Counted from the stretch's first letter, positions 7,239-16,182 are shown. The stretch: 64,000 nt of DNA from SZAS-103 sp964449135 (GCA_964449135.1 CAYUXZ010000009.1:4689-68688), one strand, 5' to 3'. Program-made: numbers and translations. The notes: a model not told the origin generated them from the letters alone.

Positions 7239-10001
7239 ATGAACTGGATCCTGGGGCTGATCGGCGCCTTGCTCGGCGCAGCGATATCGGAACAGGCCTG
7301 GCTGCTGGGCGCGGTGACCGGGTTCTTCGCGATGTTCTTCATCGGCTCCTACGCACGCCTGCGCGGCCGGATCGGGGTGCTCGAACGCGAATTGAACGTC
7401 GTCCGCGCGCGCGTGGTCGCGCAGGAGCAAACGCAGCCCGCGGCTCCCGCAACGACCGCGGAAACGCCGGTTGCTGCGCCATCGGCCGAACCCGTTGTCG
7501 CGCCGCGACCGCCAATCGATGCAGTCGAAGCGCCGGTCGCGCCTGTGTTCGAAGCGGCGCAAGCGAGCGAGAGGATCGAAACCGTCGAGCCGCCGCCGCT
7601 GCCGCAGGACTGGCACGCGCAAGCCGAGGCCGAACCGCCGCGCGCTCCGGTTGTGCCCGTCGCGCGCGAGCCGCAGGTTTTCGACAAGGCGATCGCGCGG
7701 ATCAAGGCCTGGTTCACCGAGGGCAACGTGCCGGTCAAGATCGGCGTGCTCGTGCTGTTCGCGGGCGTCGCCGCGGCGCTGCGCTATGCGGTCGCGCAAG
7801 GTTACTTCCACCTGCCCATCGAAGTCCGTCTCGCGCTGATCGCGCTGGGCGGCGTGGCGGCGCTCGCGTTCGGCTGGCGCGAGCGTATGCGGCGACCCGC
7901 GTTCGGCCTGTCGCTGCAGGGCGGCGCGATCGGCGTGCTGCTGATGACGGTGTTCGCGGCTTACCGCATGTACGGATTGCTGCCGCCGATGGCGGCCTTC
8001 GCGCTGGTCGTGGTGCTGGTCGCCGGCGCGGCGCTGCTCGCGGTGCTGCAGGACGCGGTCGCGTTGGGCGCACTCGGATTCGTCGGCGGCTACCTCGCGC
8101 CGGTGCTGATTTCCACCGGCAGCAACGACCCGGTCGGCTTGTTCTCGTATTACGCGGCGCTCAACGCGGCGGTGTTCGGCGTGTCGTGGAAGCGCAGCTG
8201 GCGCGTGCTCAACCTGATCGGTTTCGTGTTCACCTTCGGCGTCGGCACGGCCTGGGGCGTGAAGTTCTATCGCCCCGACCTGCTGTGGAGCGTGGAACCG
8301 TTCCTGATCCTGTTCTTCGTGTTCTACGTCGTGATCGGCCTGCTGTACGTGATTCGCCAGACCACGCATCGCCGGCCCTGGGTGGACGGCACGCTGGTGT
8401 TCGGCACGCCGCTGCTCGCGTTCCCGTTGCAGGCGGGCCTGCTCAAGGACGACCGCATGGCGCTGGCGATCAGCGCGCTCGTGGTCGCGGCCGTGTACGC
8501 GGGGCTGGTGTGGTGGCTGCGCCGACACCGCGACGAGCGCCTGCTCACCGAATCCTACGGTGCGCTCGCGCTGGGTTTCGCGACGCTCGCGGTGCCGCTG
8601 GCGTTTTCCTCGGGCACGACCGCCTCGGTTTGGGCGTTGGAAGGCGCTGGCGTCGCATGGATCGGCATTCGCCAGAACCGCCGATTCCCGTGGTTGAGCG
8701 GGCTGATGCTGCAACTGCTCGCGGCGGGTTCGTACGCGGTCGCGCAGATCGGCTACCAGCCGCCGACGCAGACGCTGCTGCTCAATCCTCAGTGGCTGGG
8801 CGCGGCGCTGATCGCGATCGCCGGATTCGCGCTGAGCCTGATCCACGACCGCTTGCGCCCGATGCGCGTGTTGCCCGCGGCGTTGTTCGTCTGGGCGACG
8901 TTGTGGTGGCTGTTTGCGGAAGCCACGCAAATCGATCGCGCGCATTTTCTCGGCATCGGCAGGTGGCGGTTCGCGATGGGTTATTTCGCCGCGACGATCG
9001 CGATCGCCGCGCTGTTGCGCGCCCGCGCGAACTGGCCGCGAATGGGCTGGCTGGTCGTCGTCGGCGCGTTCTTCGGCTTCTGGATGAGTTTCGTGTTCGA
9101 ACAGGATGCCGGCGGCCCGATGGCGCCGGATCGCCTGCCGGTGTGGGCTGCCTACGCACTGGCGATGGTCTGGGCCCTGTGGAGCGCGCGCGAACAGGCT
9201 TCGCGGACGACGTCGGCGACGCATCTGCTCGGACTGTGGACGCTCGCAGCGGCCGCGGCGATGCAGGCGCGCCATCTCGCCGTGATCGACCCGCAACTCG
9301 GCGATGGCTGGGCCGACGCGGCCCTGCTTGCGCCACCGGCTCTGCTGACGTTCGGCCTGCTGCGCAAGCCATCGGCGTTCGCGTGGCCGCGCGCCGGGTC
9401 GTTCGTGGGCTATCGCAACGGCTGGTTCGTTCCCGCCGCGTTGCTGTTCGCGCTGGCGTATCTCGCGGGATTGTTCGCCGAGGGCGGCAGCGCGCCATTG
9501 GCCTATCTGCCGGTGTTCAATCCGCTGGAGCTGGCGATGCTCGCGATCGCTGCGCTGCTGTATGCGATGTGCGAGGGATCGATGGCGACGCTGCGCAGGA
9601 TCTGGCCGTACGCCGGCTTCGCGTTCGCGACCTCCGCGACCTTGCGTGCGGTGCACCACTGGCACGGCGAGCCGTGGAGTGAGGACGTGTTCGATTCGGC
9701 GATGAGCGAGATGGCGCTGAGCCTGGTCTGGAGCTTGCTGGGCGTGGGTTCGTGGATCCTGGGATCGCGGCGCGGAGATCGCAGGTTGTGGATAGGCGGC
9801 GCGGTGCTGATGGGCGTGGTGCTGCTCAAGCTCGTCGTGGTGGATCGGCATTACATGGGCAATATCCCGGGCATCGCTTCGTTCCTGGTGGTCGGACTGC
9901 TGCTCGTCGGCGTCGGCTACATCGCGCCGTCGCCGCCGAAGCAGCCCGAGGACAATGCCGCGCAGGGTGCGGTCGGTCAGGACAAGGTGGAAGGCACATG
10001 A
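7239..10001 (+). CDS. DUF2339 polytopic membrane protein
   Basis: A 920-residue inner-membrane protein. Residues 1-40 form two hydrophobic stretches, then a predicted coiled segment (LRGRIGVLERELNVVRARV), then an Ala/Pro/Glu-rich linker to about 135. The rest is an almost unbroken series of hydrophobic helices, probably more than twenty, with the pattern PVKIGVLVLFAGVAAALRY typical of DUF2339. Function is unknown in the family. The start has AGGGGAA 8 nt upstream. Its stop overlaps the ATG of the DUF3999 gene (ATGA), an association also seen in other proteobacteria, which suggests the two products act together at the envelope. Confidence 0.85.
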   Translation: MNWILGLIGALLGAAISEQAWLLGAVTGFFAMFFIGSYARLRGRIGVLERELNVVRARVVAQEQTQPAAPATTAETPVAAPSAEPVVAPRPPIDAVEAPVAPVFEAAQASERIETVEPPPLPQDWHAQAEAEPPRAPVVPVAREPQVFDKAIARIKAWFTEGNVPVKIGVLVLFAGVAAALRYAVAQGYFHLPIEVRLALIALGGVAALAFGWRERMRRPAFGLSLQGGAIGVLLMTVFAAYRMYGLLPPMAAFALVVVLVAGAALLAVLQDAVALGALGFVGGYLAPVLISTGSNDPVGLFSYYAALNAAVFGVSWKRSWRVLNLIGFVFTFGVGTAWGVKFYRPDLLWSVEPFLILFFVFYVVIGLLYVIRQTTHRRPWVDGTLVFGTPLLAFPLQAGLLKDDRMALAISALVVAAVYAGLVWWLRRHRDERLLTESYGALALGFATLAVPLAFSSGTTASVWALEGAGVAWIGIRQNRRFPWLSGLMLQLLAAGSYAVAQIGYQPPTQTLLLNPQWLGAALIAIAGFALSLIHDRLRPMRVLPAALFVWATLWWLFAEATQIDRAHFLGIGRWRFAMGYFAATIAIAALLRARANWPRMGWLVVVGAFFGFWMSFVFEQDAGGPMAPDRLPVWAAYALAMVWALWSAREQASRTTSATHLLGLWTLAAAAAMQARHLAVIDPQLGDGWADAALLAPPALLTFGLLRKPSAFAWPRAGSFVGYRNGWFVPAALLFALAYLAGLFAEGGSAPLAYLPVFNPLELAMLAIAALLYAMCEGSMATLRRIWPYAGFAFATSATLRAVHHWHGEPWSEDVFDSAMSEMALSLVWSLLGVGSWILGSRRGDRRLWIGGAVLMGVVLLKLVVVDRHYMGNIPGIASFLVVGLLLVGVGYIAPSPPKQPEDNAAQGAVGQDKVEGT

Positions 10002-11341
10002 AAACTCGCATCGTGTTTGCAAGCCTGCTGTTGAGCGCGGCCGTCGCCGCTTCGACGCCGCGCGATTTCGCGAATCAGTGGCCGCTTGCGGCCGACACCG
10101 AGGGTGCGTACACGATCGCGCTCGACGAGGGCATCTATCGGCAGATCAGCCGCGCCGATCTCGCCGACCTGGCCGCATTCAACGCCGATGGCGAGGAGCT
10201 CGCCTTCGGTCCGCTGCCGCCCGCGTACCGCGCGCCACCGGGAACCTGGCGGACGGCGGCCTGGTTCGTGCTGCCGGTGGGGGAATCGAATGCCCAGGGC
10301 GCGGGAGATCTGCAACTGCACGTCACGCGTTCGGCCGACGGCAGTCTTGCGCTGGATACCTCGCTGACCGGTGCGGCGCAGGCGGCCGCGAAATCCGGCG
10401 TGACCGACCTGCTGATCGACGTGCGCGCGAAGGATCGCTCGCTGGACGGCCTCGCTTTCGATTTCACCGCGGACGCGCCGGATTTCAGCGCGCAGGTCGA
10501 GGTGGAAGCCAGCGATGACCTGAAGAACTGGCGCAGCCTGGCTTCCGCTGCGCCGCTCGCGCAATTGCGCCAGAACGGCCAGGTCCTGCTGCGCCGGAGC
10601 GTGGAGTTCGGAGCACAACCGGCGACGTATCTGCGCGTGCACGCCTCGACCGCATTGCCGCTGCGCGCGGTGTCGCTGCGCCAACGCGAGCCGGGCGTAG
10701 AACCGCCGCGCGCGTTGCTCGATGCCGAGTATGTCGGACGCGACGGCGCGGCCTTCCTCTATCGGTTGCCCGCGCGGATTCCCGCCGAACGGCTGGACGT
10801 CGTGCTCGCCGACGACAACGCGGTCGCGCGATTCCGGGTGTCGGCGCGCGAGACCGGCGATACCGGCTGGCAGACGATCGGCGACTACACCGCGTTCCAC
10901 CTGCGCGGTGCGGGCGTGGCACTGGACGCGGAACCCATGGACATCGGCGCGACGCGGTTGCGCGAATGGCGCATCGAACCGAATGCGGCTGTCGCCAAGC
11001 CGCCGGTGTTGCGATTCGGCTACGAGCCGGAAAGCTGGGTCGTGCTCACGCACGGTCGCGCGCCGTACACGATCGTTGCGGGCAGCAAGCGCGCGCATCG
11101 CAGCGAATTGGCGCTCGACCTTCTCGTTTCGCAATTGCGCGCGCGCTACGGCGAGCAGTGGCGGCCGCAGGCGATCGCCCATGCAGCCATGCAGACCTCG
11201 GGGGGCGAAGCCGCGCTGCACGGCTGGGACGCCAGCGAGAAACACACCTGGCTGCTCTGGGGCGTGCTCGTGCTCGGCGCGGGCGCGGTGATCTGGATGG
11301 TGATCGGGCTGCTGCGTTCGCCGCAGAAACCGCAGTCGTAG
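9998..11341 (+). CDS. DUF3999 envelope protein
   Basis: A 447-residue protein with a signal peptide (about residues 1-19, ending VAAST), a long beta-rich region and one C-terminal transmembrane helix (about 415-438, TWLLWGVLVLGAGAVIWMVIGLL) followed by a short basic tail. The N-terminal PRDFANQWPLA and the repeated galactose-binding-like blocks (FSAQVEVEASDDLKNW) fit the DUF3999 family. I infer a membrane-anchored periplasmic protein that partners the DUF2339 gene. A GGTGGAAGG motif (9987-9995) lies inside the end of the upstream gene and should drive coupled translation. No enzymatic motif is visible. Confidence 0.8.
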   Translation: MKTRIVFASLLLSAAVAASTPRDFANQWPLAADTEGAYTIALDEGIYRQISRADLADLAAFNADGEELAFGPLPPAYRAPPGTWRTAAWFVLPVGESNAQGAGDLQLHVTRSADGSLALDTSLTGAAQAAAKSGVTDLLIDVRAKDRSLDGLAFDFTADAPDFSAQVEVEASDDLKNWRSLASAAPLAQLRQNGQVLLRRSVEFGAQPATYLRVHASTALPLRAVSLRQREPGVEPPRALLDAEYVGRDGAAFLYRLPARIPAERLDVVLADDNAVARFRVSARETGDTGWQTIGDYTAFHLRGAGVALDAEPMDIGATRLREWRIEPNAAVAKPPVLRFGYEPESWVVLTHGRAPYTIVAGSKRAHRSELALDLLVSQLRARYGEQWRPQAIAHAAMQTSGGEAALHGWDASEKHTWLLWGVLVLGAGAVIWMVIGLLRSPQKPQS

Positions 11342-11347
11342 CGCAGC

Positions 11348-12262
11348 TTACTTCGCTTCTGTGGGGGCCGGCTGTCCGGGCGGCGTCATCAGTAGCAGCG
11401 GATCCACGCGCACGTCGAACCAGTTCATGCCCCAGTGCATGTGCGGGCCGTTCGCGCGTCCGGTCGCGCCGACCAGGCCGATCACCTGGCCCTGCTCGAC
11501 GCGGTCGCCGACCTTCACGTAGATGCGGCTCATGTGCAGGAAATTCGAGCTCACGCCGTGGCCGTGGTCGATCAGCGCGGTGCCGCCGGTGAGGTAGAGA
11601 TCGGGATTGGCGAAGCTCACGATGCCGCCCGCGGGTGCGTGGATCGGCGTGCCCATCTTTGCTGCGACATCCACGCCCGAATGCGCGGATTTCGGTGTGC
11701 CGTTGTAGATGCGCTGGCTGCCGAACACGCCGCTGATGCGGCCTTTCACCGGCCAGATGAATTGCATCTCGAAGTCGGTGCGGTCGTCGTCGCGGGTGCG
11801 CACGGCCTCGACATCGGCCTGTTCGCGCTCGATCCGCGCGGCGATGTCCGGCGGCGGATTCACGGTTTTCTCGGGCACGCCCTCGACGCGCTCGACGGGG
11901 AAACTACGCGGAACAATCGTCACGTTGACGCTGGCATCGCTACCATCGGGTTTCGTGATCTTCAGTGTCACCATACCGGTCTGTTCGCGCGCGACGCCGA
12001 TCACGAAGCGACTGTCGTGCGCGACGCGGACGTGTCTGCCCGCGTAAACGATCACGCTGCCCGGCGGCGCATATCCGAACAGCAGCGCGCCCTGGGTCAC
12101 ATTCGGCGGAGCGATGATCGCGGATTTGGAGTGGATCGCTACCAGCGGCGGCGACGTGGGTTCCGGTGTTGCAGCGGACGCGGCCGGTGCGGGCGCGGAA
12201 GGCGGCGTGCTCGCGCAAGCGCTGCAGGCGAGCAGCAGCAGGGCGATGGCCGCGATGCGCAT
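11348..12262 (-). CDS. M23-family metallopeptidase lipoprotein
   Basis: A 304-residue lipoprotein peptidase. The N-terminus MRIAAIALLLLACSAC contains a lipobox-like LLAC, so it is probably lipid-anchored. A Pro/Ala linker is followed by an immunoglobulin-like domain and the C-terminal M23 (LytM) domain. Zinc ligands are visible as H and D in HSGVDVAAKMG and as H-x-H in GPHMHWGM, so the endopeptidase should be active on peptidoglycan cross-links. It lies 14 nt downstream of pyrC on the same strand and ends 6 nt from the convergent DUF3999 gene. It is distinct from EnvC/NlpD in lacking coiled coils or LysM. Confidence 0.88.
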   Translation of the reverse strand: MRIAAIALLLLACSACASTPPSAPAPAASAATPEPTSPPLVAIHSKSAIIAPPNVTQGALLFGYAPPGSVIVYAGRHVRVAHDSRFVIGVAREQTGMVTLKITKPDGSDASVNVTIVPRSFPVERVEGVPEKTVNPPPDIAARIEREQADVEAVRTRDDDRTDFEMQFIWPVKGRISGVFGSQRIYNGTPKSAHSGVDVAAKMGTPIHAPAGGIVSFANPDLYLTGGTALIDHGHGVSSNFLHMSRIYVKVGDRVEQGQVIGLVGATGRANGPHMHWGMNWFDVRVDPLLLMTPPGQPAPTEAK

Positions 12263-12276
12263 GTCGGCGAATCGGT

Positions 12277-13626
12277 TCAACGCGCGAAACTCAAGCGCTG
12301 CCCGAGCGGTGCGCCGACCAGATGCTGGCCGTCCCAGGCGAGTTCGCCGTTGACGAAGGTCGCGACCACTCGCGCGTCGAAGCGTTCGCCTTCGAACGGC
12401 GACCAGCCGCATTTCGCGAGCACGCGATCGCGCTTGACCTGTGTGCCGCCGTCCGGATCGACGAGCACCAGATCGGCGAAATAGCCCTCGCGCAGAAAAC
12501 CGCGTTCGGCGATGTCGAAACGCTGCGCGGGCGCGTGGCAGATCTTCTGCACCAGGTGCGGCAGGCTGAAATGGCCTTCGCGCACCTTCTGCAGCGCGCA
12601 GACCAGGAAATCCTGCACCAACGGTAGTCCGGAAGGCGCTGTTGCGTAAGGCTGCGCCTTCTCCTCGATCGTGTGCGGCGCGTGGTCGGTCGCGAGCACG
12701 TCCACGCGATCCTCGGCGACCGCGCGGATGATCGCGTCGCGGTCGGAGACTTCCTTGATCGCCGGATTGCACTTGATGAGGTTGCCCATGCGCGCGTAAT
12801 CGGGCCGCGCGAAGTGCAGGAAATGCACGCAGGTCTCGGCGGTGATGCGCTTCATGCGGCCCTGCGCATCCACCAGCGGGCCGGGCTCGAACAACTGCAT
12901 CTCCTCGGCGGTGCTGATGTGCAGCACGTGCAGCGAGGTACCGTGCCGTCGCGCGAGCGAAAGCGCGAGCTCGGTGGATTTGAGGCAGGCCGCGCGCGAG
13001 CGGATCTCGCCGTGCAGTTCGACCGGGACGTTTTCGCCGTACTTCGATTTCGCGGCGGCCATCGCCGCGTCGATCATCGGCGTGTCTTCGCAGTGCGTGA
13101 TGATCGGCGTCGGGCAGTCGGCGAACATGCGTTCGAGCACGACCGGATCGTCAACCAGCATGTTACCGGTCGAAGCGCCCATGAAGATCTTCAGTCCAGG
13201 CGTGGTCTTCGGATCGATGCGGCGGATGTTTTCGAGGTTGTCGTTGCTCGCGCCGAAATAGAAACCGAAGTTCGCGCGCGAACGGCCCGCGGCGCGGCGG
13301 TACTTGTCCTCGAGCGCGTCGTTGTCGAGCGTCGGCGGTTTCGTGTTCGGCATGTCGAGGTAACTGGTCACCCCGCCCGCAACCGCGGCGGCCGGTTCGG
13401 TGTCCAGACCGCCCTTGTATTCCATCCCCGGTTCGCGGAAATGCACCTGCGCGTCGATCACGCCGGGCAGCAGCCAGCGGCCGGCGGCGTCGATCACGTT
13501 GTCCTGCGGCCGCGGCGACAGCGACTTGCCGATCGCGTCGATGCGGCCGTCGCGGATGCGCAGGTCGGACAGGAAGCGGCGGCCTTCGTTGACCAGTTCG
13601 GCGTTGACGATCAGGGTGTCGGTCAT
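12277..13626 (-). CDS. pyrC: Dihydroorotase
   Basis: A 449-residue class I dihydroorotase, which cyclises carbamoyl aspartate in pyrimidine synthesis. Metal-binding motifs are the H-x-H-like DAQVHFREPG, the carbamylated-lysine segment PGLKIFMGAS, HCED, HVLHIS and the catalytic Asp region LATDHAPHTIEEK. All active-site segments are present, so it is not one of the inactive PyrC-like partners of aspartate transcarbamoylase. The ATG overlaps the yidD stop by 4 nt, and the M23 gene follows after 14 nt, so yidD-pyrC-M23 form one transcription unit. Confidence 0.93.
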   Translation of the reverse strand: MTDTLIVNAELVNEGRRFLSDLRIRDGRIDAIGKSLSPRPQDNVIDAAGRWLLPGVIDAQVHFREPGMEYKGGLDTEPAAAVAGGVTSYLDMPNTKPPTLDNDALEDKYRRAAGRSRANFGFYFGASNDNLENIRRIDPKTTPGLKIFMGASTGNMLVDDPVVLERMFADCPTPIITHCEDTPMIDAAMAAAKSKYGENVPVELHGEIRSRAACLKSTELALSLARRHGTSLHVLHISTAEEMQLFEPGPLVDAQGRMKRITAETCVHFLHFARPDYARMGNLIKCNPAIKEVSDRDAIIRAVAEDRVDVLATDHAPHTIEEKAQPYATAPSGLPLVQDFLVCALQKVREGHFSLPHLVQKICHAPAQRFDIAERGFLREGYFADLVLVDPDGGTQVKRDRVLAKCGWSPFEGERFDARVVATFVNGELAWDGQHLVGAPLGQRLSFAR

Positions 13627-13883
13627 CGGGCTTCGTCGTGGGGATGGGAAGGGGCGTGCGGAGAATCGGGCACCGGATCGTGCCCGCCCGGATGCAGCGG
13701 ATGGCAACGCGCGATGCGCCCGGCCGCCATCCAGCCGCCGCGCAGCACGCCGAAGCGCTCCACCGCCTGCATCGCATAGACCGAGCAGGTCGGGTGGAAA
13801 CGGCAGTGCGTGCCCAGCAGGGGGCTCAGGAAGCGCTTGTAGCCGCGCAACAGCAGCAAGACCAGGGATTTTGCGGGGTTCAA
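13623..13883 (-). CDS. yidD: Membrane protein insertion efficiency factor YidD
   Basis: A small (86-residue) YidD with the diagnostic LLRGYKRFLSPLLG, HCRFHPTCSVYA and RCHPLHPGGHDPVP segments. YidD assists YidC and Sec in inserting membrane proteins and binds the inner face of the membrane through its N-terminal amphipathic helix. I place the start at TTG 13883 because GGAG lies 6 nt upstream and the resulting N-terminus is family-like; an upstream TTG at 13913 would add ten unrelated residues. It overlaps pyrC by 4 nt and is not next to rnpA/yidC here, an unusual location for the gene. Confidence 0.9.
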   Translation of the reverse strand: MNPAKSLVLLLLRGYKRFLSPLLGTHCRFHPTCSVYAMQAVERFGVLRGGWMAAGRIARCHPLHPGGHDPVPDSPHAPSHPHDEAR

Positions 13884-13915
13884 CGCGGGCTCCGCACATG
13901 AGGGAATAGTCAAGG

Positions 13916-13944
13916 TTGCCGCTGTACCCTGACTAGGCTATAAC
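13916..13944 (+). promoter_or_regulatory. Sigma70-type promoter for dksA
   Basis: TTGCCG (13916-13921) and TATAAC (13939-13944) are separated by exactly 17 nt and lie 53 nt upstream of the dksA start. It is the clearest housekeeping promoter I see in the window. Transcription should start near 13951, leaving a leader of about 45 nt. Confidence 0.7.
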
Positions 13945-13997
13945 ACTCCGCTGCTTTGCCGCACCCCGCACCGACACCACACCAGGAATCGCCCAAC

Positions 13998-14888
13998 GTG
14001 GCTGCCAAGAAACCCGCCAAGAAGTCCGCCAAACCAGCCGCGAAGAAGGCCAAACCGGCCGCGAAGCCCAAGACTGCCGCCAAATCCGCGAAAAAGCCCG
14101 CCGCCAAGCCGGCTGCGAAGAAGCCAGCGCCGAAGAAAACCGTCGCGAAAAAGCCGGTCGCCAAGCCCGTTGCGAAGAAGGCTCCGGTCAAGAAAGCCGC
14201 GCCCGTTGCGAAAAAGCCGGTCGCGAAGCCGGCCCCGGCCAAGAAACCGGCCGTTGTCGCGCCGGTCGTCGCCAAGAAAGCGCACGCGCCCACCAAGGTC
14301 GCCGCAGCACCGCCCGCGTCCGCGAAGAAGGGCAAGGCCGAAGCCGCGTCCGTCGTGCCGCCCAAGCCGCAAGCGCCGCCACCGAAACCGCTGGTGCGCC
14401 CGACCGGCGCGCGCGCGAAGGCCGTGGTGCGCAAGGACCTGCCGGAGAAGGTCATTCCCCTGCAGGCGGTGCCGACGCACGTGACGCTCCCCAAAGGCTA
14501 CCGGCCGACCACCAAAGAGCCGTACATGAATCCGTTCCAGATGGAGTACTTCCGCCAGCGCCTGCATGGCTGGCGCGCGGAGCTCGTCGAGGAATCCAAG
14601 CAGACCATCGAGAACCTCAAGGAAGAAGTGCGCGACGTCGGCGACGAAGCGGAACGCGCGACCCGCGAGACCGAGAACTCGCTGGAACTGCGCACGCGCG
14701 ACCGCTACCGCAAGCTGATCGGCAAGATCGACGACGCGCTCAAGCGCATAGACGACGGCGTCTATGGCTACTGTGTGGACACCGGCGACGAGATCGGCCT
14801 GGAGCGCCTGGAAGCGCGCCTTACCGCCGAGCGCACGATCGACGCGCAGGAGCGCTGGGAACATCGCCAGAAGCAGATGGGCGACTGA
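13998..14888 (+). CDS. dksA: RNA polymerase-binding transcription factor DksA with Lys/Ala/Pro-rich tail
   Basis: A 296-residue DksA that acts with ppGpp on RNA polymerase. Residues 1 to about 150 are a low-complexity Lys/Ala/Pro tail resembling histone H1-like proteins; the DksA core follows (NPFQMEYFRQRL, long coiled coil, SLELRTRDRYRKLI). At the coiled-coil tip the E. coli D71 and A76 positions are kept while D74 is Glu. The zinc site is Cys259, Thr262, Thr280, Ala283 (C-x2-T-x17-T-x2-A) instead of four Cys, the pattern of zinc-independent DksA2-type proteins. Start GTG 13998 is chosen for AGGA about 10 nt upstream and for opening directly in the K/A/P tail. It is long compared with 151 residues in E. 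coli. Confidence 0.92.
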   Translation: MAAKKPAKKSAKPAAKKAKPAAKPKTAAKSAKKPAAKPAAKKPAPKKTVAKKPVAKPVAKKAPVKKAAPVAKKPVAKPAPAKKPAVVAPVVAKKAHAPTKVAAAPPASAKKGKAEAASVVPPKPQAPPPKPLVRPTGARAKAVVRKDLPEKVIPLQAVPTHVTLPKGYRPTTKEPYMNPFQMEYFRQRLHGWRAELVEESKQTIENLKEEVRDVGDEAERATRETENSLELRTRDRYRKLIGKIDDALKRIDDGVYGYCVDTGDEIGLERLEARLTAERTIDAQERWEHRQKQMGD

Positions 14889-14918
14889 TCCGGAACGATC
14901 CGCGACACCGCAACGAAT

Positions 14919-14951
14919 CGAAAAAGCCCTGCCGAGTGCGGGGCTTTTTCG
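14919..14951. terminator. Bidirectional intrinsic terminator
   Basis: AAAAAGCCC pairs with GGGCTTTTT around an 11-nt loop, giving U-tracts on both strands. It lies between the convergent dksA (ends 14888) and the cyclase-like gene (ends 14952) and should serve both. Confidence 0.88.
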
Positions 14952-15590
14952 TCAGCGCGTCAGTTCGTAGTAGGTCAACGTCAGGCCGGAAATGCTGATC
15001 TCGCGCTGCACCGTGTCGTTGCGCGCGCTGAGTTGACGGTGTGCGTTTTCGGTGAGCAGGACTTGGTTCTGCGTGGCGATGTCCTCGCTGAGCTTGCAGG
15101 ACAGGTTCACCTCGTCGCCGAACAGGTCCTCGTCGCCGATGTTGAGCACGCGCCCCCAGCCGATGCCGATCGAAGCGTAGAGGTGGTGCTCCTGCGGCAG
15201 CAGCACGTTCACCGTTTCCAGCCGGTGGATGATTTCCTGCGATGCGGCCAGCGCCGCCTTGGCGTCGTCGAACAGGCAGAACAGGTTGTCGGCCTCGGTC
15301 TTGATCAGCTTGCCGCCGTGCTCGCGGATCACCGGGCAGCAGACGCGGTGCATCTCGTGGATCATCAGCAGGAAGGCGACGATGCCGTGCTGGTGCGTGG
15401 TGCGGGTGAACCCGCTCATGTCAATGATCAGCGTGGCCTGGTCCTGGCCGAAGGTCTGTTCGATTTCCTGGGTGATCTGCACGCGTTTTTCCGGATGCTG
15501 CAGCATCGCGTCGAGCAGCCCATCCAGCGCTCCGCGCGAGTTCGGCGGTGGGGCGGCGGTTTCGTTCGGTTCGGGACAGGGATCGGACAT
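14952..15590 (-). CDS. Class III nucleotidyl cyclase-like protein
   Basis: A 212-residue soluble protein consisting of one class III adenylate/guanylate cyclase homology domain after a short Pro-rich start. Metal aspartates appear as Asp57 (IIDMSGF) and Asp101 (TEADNLF). The purine-specifying pair would be Lys97 and Asp155, an adenylate-type combination. In the N-x3-R transition-state motif the Asn is present (Asn162) but the Arg is Lys166 (VNLSCKL), so activity may be weak or lost. There is no sensor or membrane domain. It could be a standalone cyclase, a cNMP-binding pseudo-enzyme or a partner protein. It shares a terminator with dksA. Confidence 0.75.
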   Translation of the reverse strand: MSDPCPEPNETAAPPPNSRGALDGLLDAMLQHPEKRVQITQEIEQTFGQDQATLIIDMSGFTRTTHQHGIVAFLLMIHEMHRVCCPVIREHGGKLIKTEADNLFCLFDDAKAALAASQEIIHRLETVNVLLPQEHHLYASIGIGWGRVLNIGDEDLFGDEVNLSCKLSEDIATQNQVLLTENAHRQLSARNDTVQREISISGLTLTYYELTR

Positions 15591-15658
15591 GGCCCGAAGT
15601 GTAGGGCATATCGCGTCGCGGCTGCGCGGAATTCGCGCAGATGCCTCGGCAAGCACGA

Positions 15659-16105
15659 TCAGGCGGTTGCGGCGGCACCTATCGCGCGCTCGCGGATGAA
15701 GGCCAGCAAAGCGGCGAGGCCGTTGCTGCGCGTCGGCGAGAGGTGCTTGGACAGGCCGATCGCGGCGATGTAGTCGGGATCGGTCGCAAGGATCTCCTGC
15801 GCGCTGCGGCCCGAATACACGCGCAACGCAAGGAAGATCAGGCCCGAGACGATCGCCGAATCGCTGATCGCGCGGAAGTTCAGTCGTTGCGCGTCGCCGT
15901 CGGCGACGATCCAGACCAGCGACTGACAACCCAGCAGCCGGTGCTCCTCGGTCTTCCATTCGTCCGGCAGCGGCGGCAGCTTGCGGCCGAGGTCGATCAG
16001 GTACTGGTAGCGCTCGGCCCAGTCGCCGAAGAAGCCGAATTCCTCCGCGATCGCGGCCTGCGCCTGCGCGGTGGTGGGTTCGAGCGGGAAGTGGGCTTCG
16101 TTCAC
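15659..16105 (-). CDS. sufE: Cysteine desulfuration protein SufE
   Basis: A 148-residue SufE that accepts sulfur from SufS during Fe-S cluster assembly. The sulfur-accepting cysteine lies in HRLLGCQSLVW, preceded by the family motif YLIDLGRKLPPLPDEWK. Length matches the family. No other suf genes are adjacent; cysS lies upstream, separated by 77 nt in which I see no clear signal. The 68-nt gap to the cyclase-like gene also holds nothing recognisable. Confidence 0.94.
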   Translation of the reverse strand: MNEAHFPLEPTTAQAQAAIAEEFGFFGDWAERYQYLIDLGRKLPPLPDEWKTEEHRLLGCQSLVWIVADGDAQRLNFRAISDSAIVSGLIFLALRVYSGRSAQEILATDPDYIAAIGLSKHLSPTRSNGLAALLAFIRERAIGAAATA

Positions 16106-16182
16106 GAGACGAATTTTACTCGCGTTCGATCCAATCGACGCTGTCGAACATAAGAAAACACTGCGGATACCACCGGCATCTT

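Noticed and set aside
6432..10022. A 1196-codon open frame on the minus strand
   Set aside because: It is antisense to the DUF2339 gene and its translation is Arg/His/Ala/Gln-rich without any domain, as expected of stop-poor GC-rich DNA.
14010..14400. Possible tandem DNA repeat or CRISPR-like array
   Set aside because: The repetition is codon-level Lys/Ala/Pro coding of the DksA tail; there are no spacers or constant repeat units.
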